DNA from: Alteromonas sp. V450
Lineage (GTDB): Bacteria; Pseudomonadota; Gammaproteobacteria; Enterobacterales; Alteromonadaceae
NCBI RefSeq assembly: GCF_001885075.1
Contig: NZ_MODU01000004.1
Coordinates: 3,100,001-3,164,000 of the forward strand
DNA length: 64,000 nucleotides
Direction: 5' to 3'
Shown in pieces: positions 42,176 to 51,808 of this stretch. Position numbers and translations under genes: made by a program. The notes below the pieces were generated by a model. The model saw only the letters and a list, made by a program, of their open reading frames with translations, was not told where the DNA came from and searched no databases. Every line of letters starts with the position of its first letter. Within the stretch, counting starts at the first letter, position 1.

Positions 42176-43228
42176 CTATTGAGGCTTTTTAGCAAGTGTA
42201 TCAAGGATTGAAAACAGCACGTTTGCGCCTATTCGCGATACCTCTTTGTCATATTTATGTTCAACGTTTACGCCAATCTGTCCACCTGCTAGGTCACTTA
42301 TGGCTCTTACCACAACCCAATCAACATCATTAATAGTGCACACTTGACCAATCGCTGCCGACTCCATTTCTGTTACTTCGGCATTAAAAACCTCTCGCGT
42401 CCACTTTCTGTAATCACGATTATCCATAAATACCGAACCCGTTATACCGTTACCACCCACGAATAATGTTGCATCTCTTTCATTCAATACACGCTGTGTA
42501 GGAAGAGCCGCTATGGCGTGTTTCGCCGCGTCTAATAAGCGTGGCGTGGCGCTGAAGTAAGCAGTATCTCTCGGCTTGTCCATTCCCTCTTTTACGATAA
42601 GTACCTCATCAGGGTGTATAAAGTGAAATGGTTTGTAACGAGGAAGATAAGGGTCTTTTGCTCTTCTCGCATCTTGCTCTTCAAGAAATGCAGCGTAGTA
42701 CTCGGGTAAAATGTACTGGCCAGGAGACGCGGGATCTTCATTGGTGTACACACTTTCATCGTGATAATACCAGCGAGCAGGGACAATAACGTCACCAGGG
42801 CGCCACTTCGGGTTTACCGCCCCCGCAATCCCCATGTAAACCACCTGTTCTACAGGAAAATAATCTAAGGCCATTTGCATTGTCATCGCAGCATTGGCAA
42901 CGCTCATTCCCGTGGCAAATACTAAAATCGGCGTATCGTGATACGTGCCAAGCCGATAAGTGACCCCTTTAATCACTGTGGTGGAGTGTATGGCCGCATT
43001 AGGATCCGCGTTGATTCGCTCAAGAATACTGTCCATCTCGGGCGCATAAGCTACCGTTATTGCCGTAAAAGTTGGGCCCGAAAACGTGTTAGGTCCAAAC
43101 TCGATTGCGTTTACTGCCCCTTTTCTGTCTGTGCTAGTACAACCTACTAGCAGTAAATATGGCAGTAACAAAAAGACCAAAATTATGCGTTTCACAGCAA
43201 TGTATTTCATCGTAATAGGTGCCTTCAA
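42176..43228 (-). CDS. lipoprotein nucleoside phosphorylase/MTAN-like enzyme
   Basis: 350 residues (344 if the ATG at 43210 is used). A lipoprotein signal ends in LLVGCTS. The remainder is the PNP_UDP_1 fold: VEQVVYMGIAGAVNPKWRPGDVIVP and, near the end, TEMESAAIGQVCTINDVDWVVVRAISDLAGGQ, where Glu and Asp contact ribose and base. The family includes MTA/SAH nucleosidase. An envelope-anchored member is unusual because the usual substrates are cytoplasmic; it may salvage extracellular nucleosides. Confidence 0.85.
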   Translation of the reverse strand: MKAPITMKYIAVKRIILVFLLLPYLLLVGCTSTDRKGAVNAIEFGPNTFSGPTFTAITVAYAPEMDSILERINADPNAAIHSTTVIKGVTYRLGTYHDTPILVFATGMSVANAAMTMQMALDYFPVEQVVYMGIAGAVNPKWRPGDVIVPARWYYHDESVYTNEDPASPGQYILPEYYAAFLEEQDARRAKDPYLPRYKPFHFIHPDEVLIVKEGMDKPRDTAYFSATPRLLDAAKHAIAALPTQRVLNERDATLFVGGNGITGSVFMDNRDYRKWTREVFNAEVTEMESAAIGQVCTINDVDWVVVRAISDLAGGQIGVNVEHKYDKEVSRIGANVLFSILDTLAKKPQ

Positions 43229-43241
43229 TAGCTAATGTAAT

Positions 43242-43514
43242 GGTTAATACCAACCCGCATAAATATTTGCCTACTCAGAAGGCGCTGGCAAGCATCATAA
43301 CGAAGCGTGGGAATGCAGGAATGCTGTTCCCCTTCAAATTCCCAGAATCAAGCTAGGAAATTTGCCAGGCCTCCCCGAAGGGTGAATTTAAAATGTCCGT
43401 ACTCTTTGTTATATCACCTTGTTATAGAACCACTATTCTTGCAGTAACACACCGCCATTACGAACATTTTAACTCTCGCTGAGTGGGTAATGGTCTATGC
43501 GGACTGGTATAACC
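43242..43514. repeat. MITE-like element with terminal inverted repeats
   Basis: A 273-base non-coding block. Its left end GGTTAATACCAACCCGCAT pairs with the reverse of its right end, GGTTATACCAGTCCGCAT, and the similarity continues inward for about 20 more bases to a shared ACTCAG. It encodes no protein. The end sequence is like dispersed repeats I remember from Alteromonadales intergenic regions. No second copy is in this window, and I could not define a target duplication. It lies in a 617-base gap upstream of the LysR gene; the rest of the gap (43515-43845) shows nothing clear. Confidence 0.6.
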
Positions 43515-43845
43515 TACCATTAATTTAAACGGATGAAAGTAACAAACATGCGGCTTTACATTAATCAAACGCTTTCTACCCACCCGCATGAATACAAAAA
43601 GCAGGCATTGGCAGTCTATACGCTGAAAAATATTGCGTTTAAAGAATGTGTAAATGTGGGAATGAAAACGCTAAATTGCAATTAAATAAGGTAGAATTGG
43701 ATTTTCAAAGCCGTAAATTTGATACAACTTAGGTACGTTTGTCGGCAGACTTATTAATCAACCCGTTCACTCAACGTAGCTTCTGCGAAAACGTTTACCT
43801 AAAGGTTATATTTTCACTCGCGTTAAAAAGGATTGCTCACGCAGT

Positions 43846-44730
43846 ATGAACAACAAACTACTCCGCTCATTACAAGTTTTCGTTGCAGTTACGGATAGCG
43901 GCAGCATGAGTGTTGCCGCTAGAGAGCTGCACATGACCGTGTCAGCTATAAGTCAACAATTGCGAAAATTGGAGTACGACATAGGCCTTAGCTTATTTAA
44001 TAGAAACACCCGCAGTTTAAGTTTAACCGAGGCGGGCAGAATTTATTATGATACGAGTTTAAAAATACTTGAAACCTCAGCGTTAGCCCAGCAAAAAATA
44101 GAAAGCCTGCAAGATTTACCCACCGGTAAAATTAATATTATTGCCCCCGAAGGTTTTGGAGGAGGCTTGTTAAGTGAGCCCTTACGCAAACTTTGCGATG
44201 AATTCCCCAAAATTACTATTTCATTAACGCTGACCGACGAACCGAAAGACATTATCGCCTCTAGCGCAGACCTTGTGCTATGTTTTGCACCAGTATCAGA
44301 TACCAACTTTAGCAGTTTAAAGCTTGCAACGTGGGATCGTATATTATGTGTAGCGACTGAACATCCACTGGCCGATACAAAGCTCTCCACGCCTGAGCAA
44401 TTAAGTGAGCATATCTACATATCACACCGCCATATTGAAGAGTACGTCATGCGCCACGAAAAAGAAGGTGAATTTGAACTGGATGCACAACGCATTCATG
44501 TAAATTCAATGCAAACTCTTATTCAATTGACAAAAGATAGCGTTGGATATGCGGTTCTTCCAGAGCCTGAAGTCAGACACTTGCTAAAATCGGGTGAGAT
44601 GAAACAGCTCTTTACTGATTGGACCTTGCCTAATTACACCGTTTACGCCGTCACGCCAAAGCGTGAACTCATGCCGGCAAAGATAAGCGCAGCAATTACT
44701 TGCCTACAAGATTTGTTTGCGCAAATCTAA
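43846..44730 (+). CDS. LysR-family transcriptional regulator
   Basis: 294 residues. The N-terminal winged helix-turn-helix is typical: LRSLQVFVAVTDSGSMSVAA, then HMTVSAISQQLRKLEYDIGL and LFNRNTRSLSLTEAG. The C-terminal part is a periplasmic-binding-like effector domain. Such regulators often control a divergent neighbour; here only the MITE-like repeat and the nucleosidase gene lie upstream, and FadL is convergent. Effector unknown. Confidence 0.92.
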   Translation: MNNKLLRSLQVFVAVTDSGSMSVAARELHMTVSAISQQLRKLEYDIGLSLFNRNTRSLSLTEAGRIYYDTSLKILETSALAQQKIESLQDLPTGKINIIAPEGFGGGLLSEPLRKLCDEFPKITISLTLTDEPKDIIASSADLVLCFAPVSDTNFSSLKLATWDRILCVATEHPLADTKLSTPEQLSEHIYISHRHIEEYVMRHEKEGEFELDAQRIHVNSMQTLIQLTKDSVGYAVLPEPEVRHLLKSGEMKQLFTDWTLPNYTVYAVTPKRELMPAKISAAITCLQDLFAQI

Positions 44731-44767
44731 CGTTTCATTCTCTTTCGTTACATCAGAAAAAGGTTAA

Positions 44768-44799
44768 AAAAAATGGCAGCAAGAGCGCTGCCATTTTTT
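44768..44799. terminator. bidirectional terminator between lysR and fadL
   Basis: A perfect 13-bp stem (AAAAAATGGCAGC / GCTGCCATTTTTT) with an AAGAGC loop. The A and T runs let it work on both strands for two convergent genes. Confidence 0.92.
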
Positions 44800-44830
44800 C
44801 CCGTGCGCTTTATTAGCGCAAGTGTTTCAT

Positions 44831-46144
44831 TTAGAAACGTGTATTTAGCTGAACGCTAAATATGTGCGCAGTGGCAGATTGGGTACCGGTAAATGTTGAA
44901 GTGAAAGTACCCGTTGAGTTAAGCGGACGTGTTTTATCGATATCGGCTTCTCGGCCGTCAATAAATACATAAGCAACGTCAATCGACGTGTCTTCGCTCA
45001 TTGAATAAGTTAGACCACCTGAATACCAATGGCGATCTGTATCAGGGATACTTAACGAGCGGTTTTCAACCGTCACTACACCGTCGTCATAGGCAAAGCC
45101 GGCGCGCAGCGTAATTTCGTCATTTAGAATGTAAGTAACACCTACCGCACCACGCCATGAGTCGTCGAAATTTTCTTGCTTAATAAGAAAATCGTCACCG
45201 CTTGCTAAGTTGGCTTCAAGCTTTTCAAACGTACTCCAATCTGTAAACGTTAAGCTTGCTTGAACAGACCATTGCTCATCAATTTTCTGGTCTACCGCTA
45301 GTTCAGTAATAGCGGCAAGGTTTAAATCTAGACTACCAGGTTGATTTAACCCAGCAGTTAGGTTTGAACTTACTTCACCTTCAAGCTCTAACTTTGTCTC
45401 AGCGCGATATGAAAGGCCGATGTTTGTTTTATTAGATGGTTGCCAAAAAATACTCGCATTCCAACCAAAACCCCAATCATCTCCCTCTAACTTAAAAATA
45501 GAGGCATTAGCAGGTACCTGAGTTTGCAACGCGTTACTCAATACTGGAGACAGGCTGTTTGACACCGCTGAGCTAATCTCAGCATCTGCAAATGTGGCAT
45601 TTAAGCCAAAGCCAACCATGAAGGTGTCAGTTACTTTGTAAGAGATAGCTGGGTTAAAGGTTACCGATTTTACTTCGGCTGTATCAGCAAAATGGAGTGC
45701 TTCGAAGTCATTTGAGTAGTCAGAGCGCAGACCATAAGTAGTAAATACTCCCACACCAGCAGATATTTTTTCACTAATTGGAGAAGTATAGAAAAAACCA
45801 GGCACAAAAGCCGTATCAGCAATATCATCTTCTTTGGCTGAAACAGCCTGTGGATAAACGTCTACTCCGCCCAAGGCATAATTTACTGAGCCGTCGATAT
45901 CAACATTTGGGTCAATGAAACTGACTGAGCCGCTAAATTCAGCCTCTTTAAATACGCCTATTGCGGCTGGGTTAGTTGCTAATATAGAGGCATTTTCGGG
46001 TTTAGCAGCCTGCCCTGCCATAGCACGGCCTAGACCGTTTGCACTGTGCTCATTAACTTGAAAACCAGCTGCCAGCGCAGAAGAAGAGGCTAAAGTAGCT
46101 AACGCTAGGCAAATTGAGGCACGTAAAGAAAACTGTTGCTTCAT
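44831..46144 (-). CDS. fadL: FadL-family long-chain fatty acid outer-membrane channel
   Basis: 437 residues from the ATG at 46144, which starts a proper signal peptide (SLRASICLALATLASSSALA); an open extension to 46234 is unlikely to be translated. The mature N-terminus GFQVNEHSANGLGRAMAGQA is the FadL hatch signature (NPA follows: ATNPAAIG), and the barrel ends in VQLNTRF. FadL takes up long-chain fatty acids and other hydrophobic compounds by lateral diffusion from the barrel. The neighbour upstream is a divergent oxidoreductase. Hydrocarbon uptake is also possible. Confidence 0.9.
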   Translation of the reverse strand: MKQQFSLRASICLALATLASSSALAAGFQVNEHSANGLGRAMAGQAAKPENASILATNPAAIGVFKEAEFSGSVSFIDPNVDIDGSVNYALGGVDVYPQAVSAKEDDIADTAFVPGFFYTSPISEKISAGVGVFTTYGLRSDYSNDFEALHFADTAEVKSVTFNPAISYKVTDTFMVGFGLNATFADAEISSAVSNSLSPVLSNALQTQVPANASIFKLEGDDWGFGWNASIFWQPSNKTNIGLSYRAETKLELEGEVSSNLTAGLNQPGSLDLNLAAITELAVDQKIDEQWSVQASLTFTDWSTFEKLEANLASGDDFLIKQENFDDSWRGAVGVTYILNDEITLRAGFAYDDGVVTVENRSLSIPDTDRHWYSGGLTYSMSEDTSIDVAYVFIDGREADIDKTRPLNSTGTFTSTFTGTQSATAHIFSVQLNTRF

Positions 46145-46528
46145 ATGATACTCATTGTAATAGGGGAAAATTGCGTCGGTCATTCTACGGATATGAGTAG
46201 TTTTGTTCAATGCAAGTAAACGCCATTTACGCACTTTTATCGCATTTTTTACAATTATAGCTACAAATTCGATGCATTTATAAGCAAGATTGCTAATATA
46301 TAGTTAATTAAAGATCACCGCTTTGTTAACACCCTTTTAATAAATCATCATTGATTCTTATTGGTATTAACCCTGCCTTTCAATCAAATTGATAAAAACG
46401 AGTGCCCCAGGTTGTCTTTATACCGATAGGCCCCACCCTGTCTTAACAGGAAAGGGTTGATTTTAGTCAATCTTGGTGCGATTCAACATTGAGCACACCG
46501 TCTCATTTTACGTGTACAGGAGGAAACA
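46145..46528. promoter_or_regulatory. divergent fadL/oxidoreductase intergenic region
   Basis: 384 bases, AT-rich near fadL. TTGATTTTAGTCAA at about 46456-46469 is a short palindrome (TTGA / TCAA) that could be an operator for the oxidoreductase. A strong AGGAGG site precedes that gene. No small gene is convincing. Confidence 0.4.
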
Positions 46529-47527
46529 ATGTCCACATACAAAGCCATTACGCTGGTAAAGCGCCCCAACGATAGAAAAATAGGCCCACACCTATTCGAA
46601 ACGAAAACGCGTGAAATACCAACACCGAAAGACGGCCAAATTTTAATTAGACAAACACACATGTCTCTTGATCCCGCTATGCTTGGCTGGATGAGCGAAG
46701 ACAGAGAAAGCTACATTCCCCCAGTAGAGCTTGGCGATGTTATGCGCTCTAGCGGTGTTGGTGAGGTAGTCGAGTCGAATAACCCACAATTTTCCGTTGG
46801 CGATAAAGTGATGGGAATGACCGGGTGGAGTGAATACATTCTCAGTGACGGTGCGGGATTCAATAAACTTCAAGACGGCGTAACTGAAGAAATGGCATTG
46901 TGCGTTTTTGCGCTTCCTGGCTTAACCGCAACAACGGGCCTGTATAACTTTGGCAACCCGAAAGAGGGTGAAACGCTGGTTGTCACTGGCGCAGCGGGTT
47001 CCGTTGGTTCAATAGTAGGGCAGTTGGCAAAAGCGGATGGTTTGCGAGTTATCGGGGTAGTAGGAAGTGACGATAAGGCCGATTGGATTGTCAACGAACT
47101 TGGGTTTGATGGCGCAATTAACTACAAGTCTGACGATATAGCAGCCAAGCTAGAAACGTTAACACCAAATAAGATTGATGTGTTTTTTGAAAATACTGGT
47201 GGGCCTATTCAACAGCACATTTTTAATCGGATGAATGCACACGGACGAATAGTCGTATGTGGAATGATTGCTGACTACCAAGCAGAAACACCGTCGGCCG
47301 GTCCTAACTGGATCCCATTGATTAAAAAGCGTATTACTATTCGCGGTTTTGCAATGCCGGACCATTGGGGAGAAATTCCTTCTTTGCTTAAAAAGCTCAC
47401 CCCTTACGTGATGCAGGGCAAGATTAAATATCGCGCACACACCATTAACGGCTTAGAGAACGCAGAGCAAGGCCTTAACATGCTTTTTGAAGGTAAAAAC
47501 ACCGGTAAAATGATAGTAAAACTTTGA
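46529..47527 (+). CDS. zinc-independent NADP-dependent oxidoreductase (CurA-like MDR)
   Basis: 332 residues, typical of the leukotriene B4 dehydrogenase/curcumin reductase group of the MDR superfamily. Signs are SLDPAMLGWMSEDRESYIPP, the nucleotide-binding loop VTGAAGSVGSIVGQLAKADG and FFENTGGPIQQHIFNRM. No catalytic-zinc Cys/His set is present. It reduces activated double bonds (enones) with NADPH. AGGAGG lies before the ATG. It is a single gene. Confidence 0.93.
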   Translation: MSTYKAITLVKRPNDRKIGPHLFETKTREIPTPKDGQILIRQTHMSLDPAMLGWMSEDRESYIPPVELGDVMRSSGVGEVVESNNPQFSVGDKVMGMTGWSEYILSDGAGFNKLQDGVTEEMALCVFALPGLTATTGLYNFGNPKEGETLVVTGAAGSVGSIVGQLAKADGLRVIGVVGSDDKADWIVNELGFDGAINYKSDDIAAKLETLTPNKIDVFFENTGGPIQQHIFNRMNAHGRIVVCGMIADYQAETPSAGPNWIPLIKKRITIRGFAMPDHWGEIPSLLKKLTPYVMQGKIKYRAHTINGLENAEQGLNMLFEGKNTGKMIVKL

Positions 47528-47558
47528 TATTTTACGGCGCTTTCAATAAGTAAACCTC

Positions 47559-47584
47559 AGCGCGACGCAGGATGTCGTCGCGCT
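47559..47584. terminator. hairpin between convergent genes
   Basis: A 9-bp perfect stem (AGCGCGACG / CGTCGCGCT) with an 8-base loop, at the 3' ends of the oxidoreductase and the diguanylate cyclase. No T run, so termination strength is uncertain. Confidence 0.5.
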
Positions 47585-48647
47585 ACAATTCGGTAAGTAC
47601 AAAACACGCTTTTCCATTTTCCTTTGCTTTGTATAAAGCTTGATCAGCCTTGTCTATCAGGGCATCGATGGTAATATTTTCGACCTGCTGCATAAACACA
47701 GCACCAATAGAACAGCTCATAAGTGAATGTTTGGCCTTTGGAGCATGTTTTACCTTGGCCTCTTGCCATAACGTAAGCAGTTGCTCGCAGTGTGAATTTA
47801 CTTGCGCTTTATCAATATCACTCAACACCACAATAAACTCCTCACCGCCGTAACGCCCAGTGATATCAGTTTCGCGTTTAAATACGCTTTTCATGATTTT
47901 TGCTTGCATCTTGATGGCTTCATCACCTTGCTGATGACCAAAGCAATCATTGAATTTTTTAAAGTCGTCAAGATCTAACATCAGCACAGCCAATGACACC
48001 TTATGTCTCATACTTACCGCTAACAGCTTTTCACTTTGATTGCGCAACGCACGCCGATTGAGAAGGTCTGTGAGTGGATCGAACTTGCTCAGCTTGAATA
48101 GCCGATCGTTGCTCTCTTTGAGCAGCGCTACACTTCTGTCTAGTCGGTACCTTGCATACACACAAATAAACAGCGAGCCAACAACGAAAGATGCGGAAAT
48201 TAGCACCCGGTCACCATAAACAGGGGCAACTATCATTAGTGCTAAAAAGCCAGCGATATTGACGATATTCGCAGCAAAAGCGAGTTTAAATGGAACACCT
48301 AAGACAAACACACAGTAGAAGGCATATAAGATAGTTCCTTCATAAGGAAACGAAAACTGATACGCTTGCCAACATCGCAGTATCAGCCAATAATTCGAGT
48401 AGGATAACGCCACCAATAAAATAGCGAACACCAAAGCCCGATGCTTTAAGAATTTTCCCCAAAAAGACACTGCTATCGTAATTAAAATAATCGATATTTG
48501 AAGAAAAAGTCGGTCGAACAGATACAAATGATACATATTAGGTGGCAGTAAGAATAAGTCGACCGCCATAAAACTGAGCACAAGCCCCGCCCCTATGACC
48601 AAGGCAATCCGCAGCCTAACTAAATCACTTCCACTCTCTAGTTCCAT
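47583..48647 (-). CDS. membrane-bound diguanylate cyclase
   Basis: 354 residues. About six membrane helices fill the first 180 residues with no recognised sensor name. A GGDEF domain follows: FDPLTDLLNRRALRN, LDLDDFKKFNDCFGHQQGDEA and the active site GRYGGEEFIVVLSDID. An RETD motif lies five residues before GGEEF, the RxxD inhibitory site, so product feedback by c-di-GMP is likely. The enzyme makes c-di-GMP from two GTP. No EAL domain is present. The preceding gene in the same direction is a hybrid kinase 127 bases away. Confidence 0.93.
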   Translation of the reverse strand: MELESGSDLVRLRIALVIGAGLVLSFMAVDLFLLPPNMYHLYLFDRLFLQISIILITIAVSFWGKFLKHRALVFAILLVALSYSNYWLILRCWQAYQFSFPYEGTILYAFYCVFVLGVPFKLAFAANIVNIAGFLALMIVAPVYGDRVLISASFVVGSLFICVYARYRLDRSVALLKESNDRLFKLSKFDPLTDLLNRRALRNQSEKLLAVSMRHKVSLAVLMLDLDDFKKFNDCFGHQQGDEAIKMQAKIMKSVFKRETDITGRYGGEEFIVVLSDIDKAQVNSHCEQLLTLWQEAKVKHAPKAKHSLMSCSIGAVFMQQVENITIDALIDKADQALYKAKENGKACFVLTEL

Positions 48648-48774
48648 GTATTAAACCTTAAGGTAATAGTGACCATCTAATACCCGTAGGGCCAACGTCA
48701 CATAGGCTCTACTGCACTGTGATAAGGTGAAGGGTACTGATACTGCTATGCGCCGATTTCAATCACGTTATCAT

Positions 48775-50685
48775 TTAGTCACTTTGTGCTAGAAGCTTAA
48801 CTAAACTGTCTCTCAACGCCTCTACCGTTACTGGTTTGGTAACGATATCGCTCATGCCTGCCTGCTTAAACGCCACATGTCGCTCTTTAAATGCTTCGGC
48901 AGTAAGCCCTATTATAGGCGTTTGCTCCCCTTTGTCTTCCAGCCTTCTAATGCGCTTTGTTGCTTCTATACCATCCATTACCGGCATATGAACATCCATA
49001 AACACAACGTCAATACCGCCTTCCTCTACACGAGCAACGGCTTTCAACCCATTATCAACGTGCTCAACATTACACTGTAATTGCTCTAACAACGCCTGCG
49101 CAACCACTGCGTTTATTGCATTGTCTTCAGCGAGCAGTACGTTTAAACCGGACGGTAATTCTGCGCGCTTGTCAGTGTCGTTCTCATTGTGATCGTGCGA
49201 TATGTTAGGGGTTACTCGCGATTGCACTTTTGCGGTTATCGTAAAACACGAGCCTTCACCCACTTTACTCAACACTTTAATATCGCCATTTAGAAGCGTT
49301 GCGAGCTGTTTGGCAATCGCAAGCCCTAGCCCTGTACCACCGTACTTGCGAGTAATAGAAGAGTCTGACTGTGTGAATTTATCAAAAATATGTTCCAGCC
49401 TGTCGGGCTCAATACCAATACCCGTATCTTTTACAGAAATAACCAGCAGATTTTCAGTCACTTGCTCAGTAGGTAATGTTTTCAGCTTTGCGCTAACGGT
49501 TACCGTGCCTTTGTGCGTAAATTTAATTGCATTGCTTACTAGGTTGATAACTATCTGGCGTAGCTTGGTAATATCGCTGGTGACCAGTACTGACGCTAGG
49601 TTTTTGCTCTTATACACCAAACGCGTATTGTTTGCGCTTGCGTTAGTTCCAAGCAGCGTAATTAAGTCTTGAAGCATGATGTCTAAATCAAATTCAGTCA
49701 CATCCACTTCCGACATGCCTGACTCAATTTTTGACAAGTCGAGTACATCGTTAATCACCGTTGCAAGTATAGAAGCGGAAGACTTCAGATCTCTCGCATA
49801 TTGATGTTGCTTCTCATTAAGTGGTGTTTCAAGCAGTAAGCTAGCTAGGCCCTGAATACCGTTTAATGGTGTGCGAATTTCATGACTCATCACTGCTAAA
49901 AAGTCGGTTTTCGCTCTGTTGGCTTGTTGCGCTTGCGCAACATACTGCTCTATCTCACCCGACATGACTTCTACATCACGCGCTAAACCGCCTAGCTCGT
50001 CATTTTGTGACAGCGCAATGTCTACCTTTTTGTGGTCTACGGCAATACGGCTAGCCGCCGACTTGATTTTCTCAATGGGAGATACAACCAATACTTGCGC
50101 CACTCGCCCCATAATTAAACTCACCGTTGCACCTGCAACCACTGTCACTAAAAAGGTCAACCACGCGATAGTCGATAGTGACGATTGAAGTGAGTCAGCT
50201 GGCTGGATGACGGTCACTTTCCAATTCCACGGCGAGAATTCTGAACAAGCAAAAACTACATCATCGTCATTAATACTCGATTCACCAAAAGCCACTCTAT
50301 GACTCGAAACCTCTGCAAACTGCGCATGTTCGATTGAGGGTTCAACAGCACTGTCTAAGGTGCTAAAAATAACACTGTTATCTATAGTGCTACTGATAAT
50401 AAAATGTCGTGAAGTGGCCTTTTGCAGTCCATTCAGTTCCTCAAACACTTCTTTTTGGTAGGCAGTTAAAAAAACAGGAACATTCTCTAAACCAGCGTCA
50501 ATGAGAAGCTCACGTCTTTCAATGATGATCTCTAATACATTTAAGGTGAGTGTTTGTGTTAGCAGCTGATACTCGCGCTCACGCACCGATTCATAAGCGG
50601 TTAAATAAGCCCAATAGCCTGTGAGCGCCATTCCGACAAACAAAATAGGGATATAAATAGCTAAGAGTTTTGATTTGATCCGCAT
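48775..50685 (-). CDS. hybrid sensor histidine kinase/response regulator
   Basis: 636 residues. Two membrane helices (about 6-26 and 170-190) bound a periplasmic sensing region. A HAMP-like linker, a HisKA domain with FLAVMSHEIRTPLNG (phospho-His), an HATPase_c domain with DTGIGIEPDRLEHIFDKF and GGTGLGLAIAKQL, and a C-terminal receiver with VVFMDVHMPVMDGIEA (phospho-Asp) follow. There is no Hpt domain, so a separate one must pass the signal on. It is 19 bases downstream of a periplasmic binding-protein gene, which probably delivers the ligand signal. Confidence 0.95.
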   Translation of the reverse strand: MRIKSKLLAIYIPILFVGMALTGYWAYLTAYESVREREYQLLTQTLTLNVLEIIIERRELLIDAGLENVPVFLTAYQKEVFEELNGLQKATSRHFIISSTIDNSVIFSTLDSAVEPSIEHAQFAEVSSHRVAFGESSINDDDVVFACSEFSPWNWKVTVIQPADSLQSSLSTIAWLTFLVTVVAGATVSLIMGRVAQVLVVSPIEKIKSAASRIAVDHKKVDIALSQNDELGGLARDVEVMSGEIEQYVAQAQQANRAKTDFLAVMSHEIRTPLNGIQGLASLLLETPLNEKQHQYARDLKSSASILATVINDVLDLSKIESGMSEVDVTEFDLDIMLQDLITLLGTNASANNTRLVYKSKNLASVLVTSDITKLRQIVINLVSNAIKFTHKGTVTVSAKLKTLPTEQVTENLLVISVKDTGIGIEPDRLEHIFDKFTQSDSSITRKYGGTGLGLAIAKQLATLLNGDIKVLSKVGEGSCFTITAKVQSRVTPNISHDHNENDTDKRAELPSGLNVLLAEDNAINAVVAQALLEQLQCNVEHVDNGLKAVARVEEGGIDVVFMDVHMPVMDGIEATKRIRRLEDKGEQTPIIGLTAEAFKERHVAFKQAGMSDIVTKPVTVEALRDSLVKLLAQSD

Positions 50686-50704
50686 AAAAGCTGTGTGTAA
50701 TGCC

Positions 50705-51715
50705 TTATTGATAAACGTGATTTTTAGCTAACTTAAGGTAGTTTGACGGTATCGGCAGTTGAAGCGCAATGGCAGTAGATACATTTACTGCCACAGTATA
50801 GGTGTCCATTTTTACAACCGGGATATCGCCGACCTCCTGTTGTAAGAGAATGCGTTTCGCTTTTCGTGCTGCCGACTTTCCAATACTTTTTGGCGCCGAC
50901 ACTACGCCTAGTAAAGCACCGTCTTTTACCGTTGAAATTTTTTCTGCGAACAATGGTAGAAGACCTGTTTCACGTCTCACCCGTGAAATAAGCCTACTAG
51001 ACTCGACTAAAGGGCCGGTTGATAACCAATACCCGTCTAATTGATGCGCCTGCGATTTCAACGCGCTTACAATGCCGTCAGTCATTTTTTCTAGACTACC
51101 GTCTCCCTCTAAGTACGGCGTGCTGATATCAATAAGCTCTATATTGGCATATTGATCTTCAATCGCCATTAACTGACGCACAGCTATGGTTGAAGAGGGA
51201 TAAGTGGAATGAAGCAGGCCAATTCTAAGCGGCGTTCCAGATGAAGACGTTCTCAACAATCCATCTAGCATATCAAGCTTAACTTTTGCGTCGAGCACAT
51301 GAGACTCACCCGTGATATTGCGTGCGCTAACCTCTCCATATTCGCTAACTATCCCTTCCTCTACGGGTGCAGCAACTGCCATAAAAAGTTTGGGTACATC
51401 CAAAAACGCATCGGATGCGTTTAGCGCACGTGTAGCAAGCGTAGCTACTGAGAGTATAAGGTCGGGCATAGGCTGCTGCGCCATCTGATCCAATATATCA
51501 ATAGCTTGCGCTTCAGACCCCTGCGCATTATATAACTGAAAGGTTATTTCATGATTAGGCATTATTCGGGTGAGTTCTTGTTCGAATGCCTCTCGCGAAT
51601 CGGTAACAATTGACACAGGCAGCGTTTCAATAATTGCGACGGTCACAGGCTCTTTTGCCAACGCCGTAAAATTTCCCACCACAAATAAAAAAACTAAGAA
51701 GCACGCCTTTGCCAT
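50705..51715 (-). CDS. ABC-type substrate-binding protein, likely sensor partner of the kinase
   Basis: 336 residues with a signal peptide (ACFLVFLFVVGNFTALAK). The mature part (VTVAIIETLPVSIVTDSREAF, PDLILSVATLATRALNA, LRIGLLHSTYPSSTIAVRQL) fits the ABC_sub_bind (TrpX-like) family. No ABC permease or ATPase is nearby. It directly precedes a hybrid histidine kinase in an operon, so it probably reports ligand presence to the kinase's periplasmic region and does not serve import. The ligand is unknown. Confidence 0.88.
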   Translation of the reverse strand: MAKACFLVFLFVVGNFTALAKEPVTVAIIETLPVSIVTDSREAFEQELTRIMPNHEITFQLYNAQGSEAQAIDILDQMAQQPMPDLILSVATLATRALNASDAFLDVPKLFMAVAAPVEEGIVSEYGEVSARNITGESHVLDAKVKLDMLDGLLRTSSSGTPLRIGLLHSTYPSSTIAVRQLMAIEDQYANIELIDISTPYLEGDGSLEKMTDGIVSALKSQAHQLDGYWLSTGPLVESSRLISRVRRETGLLPLFAEKISTVKDGALLGVVSAPKSIGKSAARKAKRILLQQEVGDIPVVKMDTYTVAVNVSTAIALQLPIPSNYLKLAKNHVYQ

Positions 51716-51808
51716 GTCTTATCCTGCTAAAACTAACCTGTTTTTATATCTCCATATACATCATAAGGTTATTATGCGTAGATGCCCAGTAGAACTTTCT
51801 ACTTTTGT

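Noticed and set aside
49202..49672. 156-codon open frame opposite the hybrid kinase
   Set aside because: The minus strand holds the conserved HATPase domain; this frame matches no family and is a shadow.
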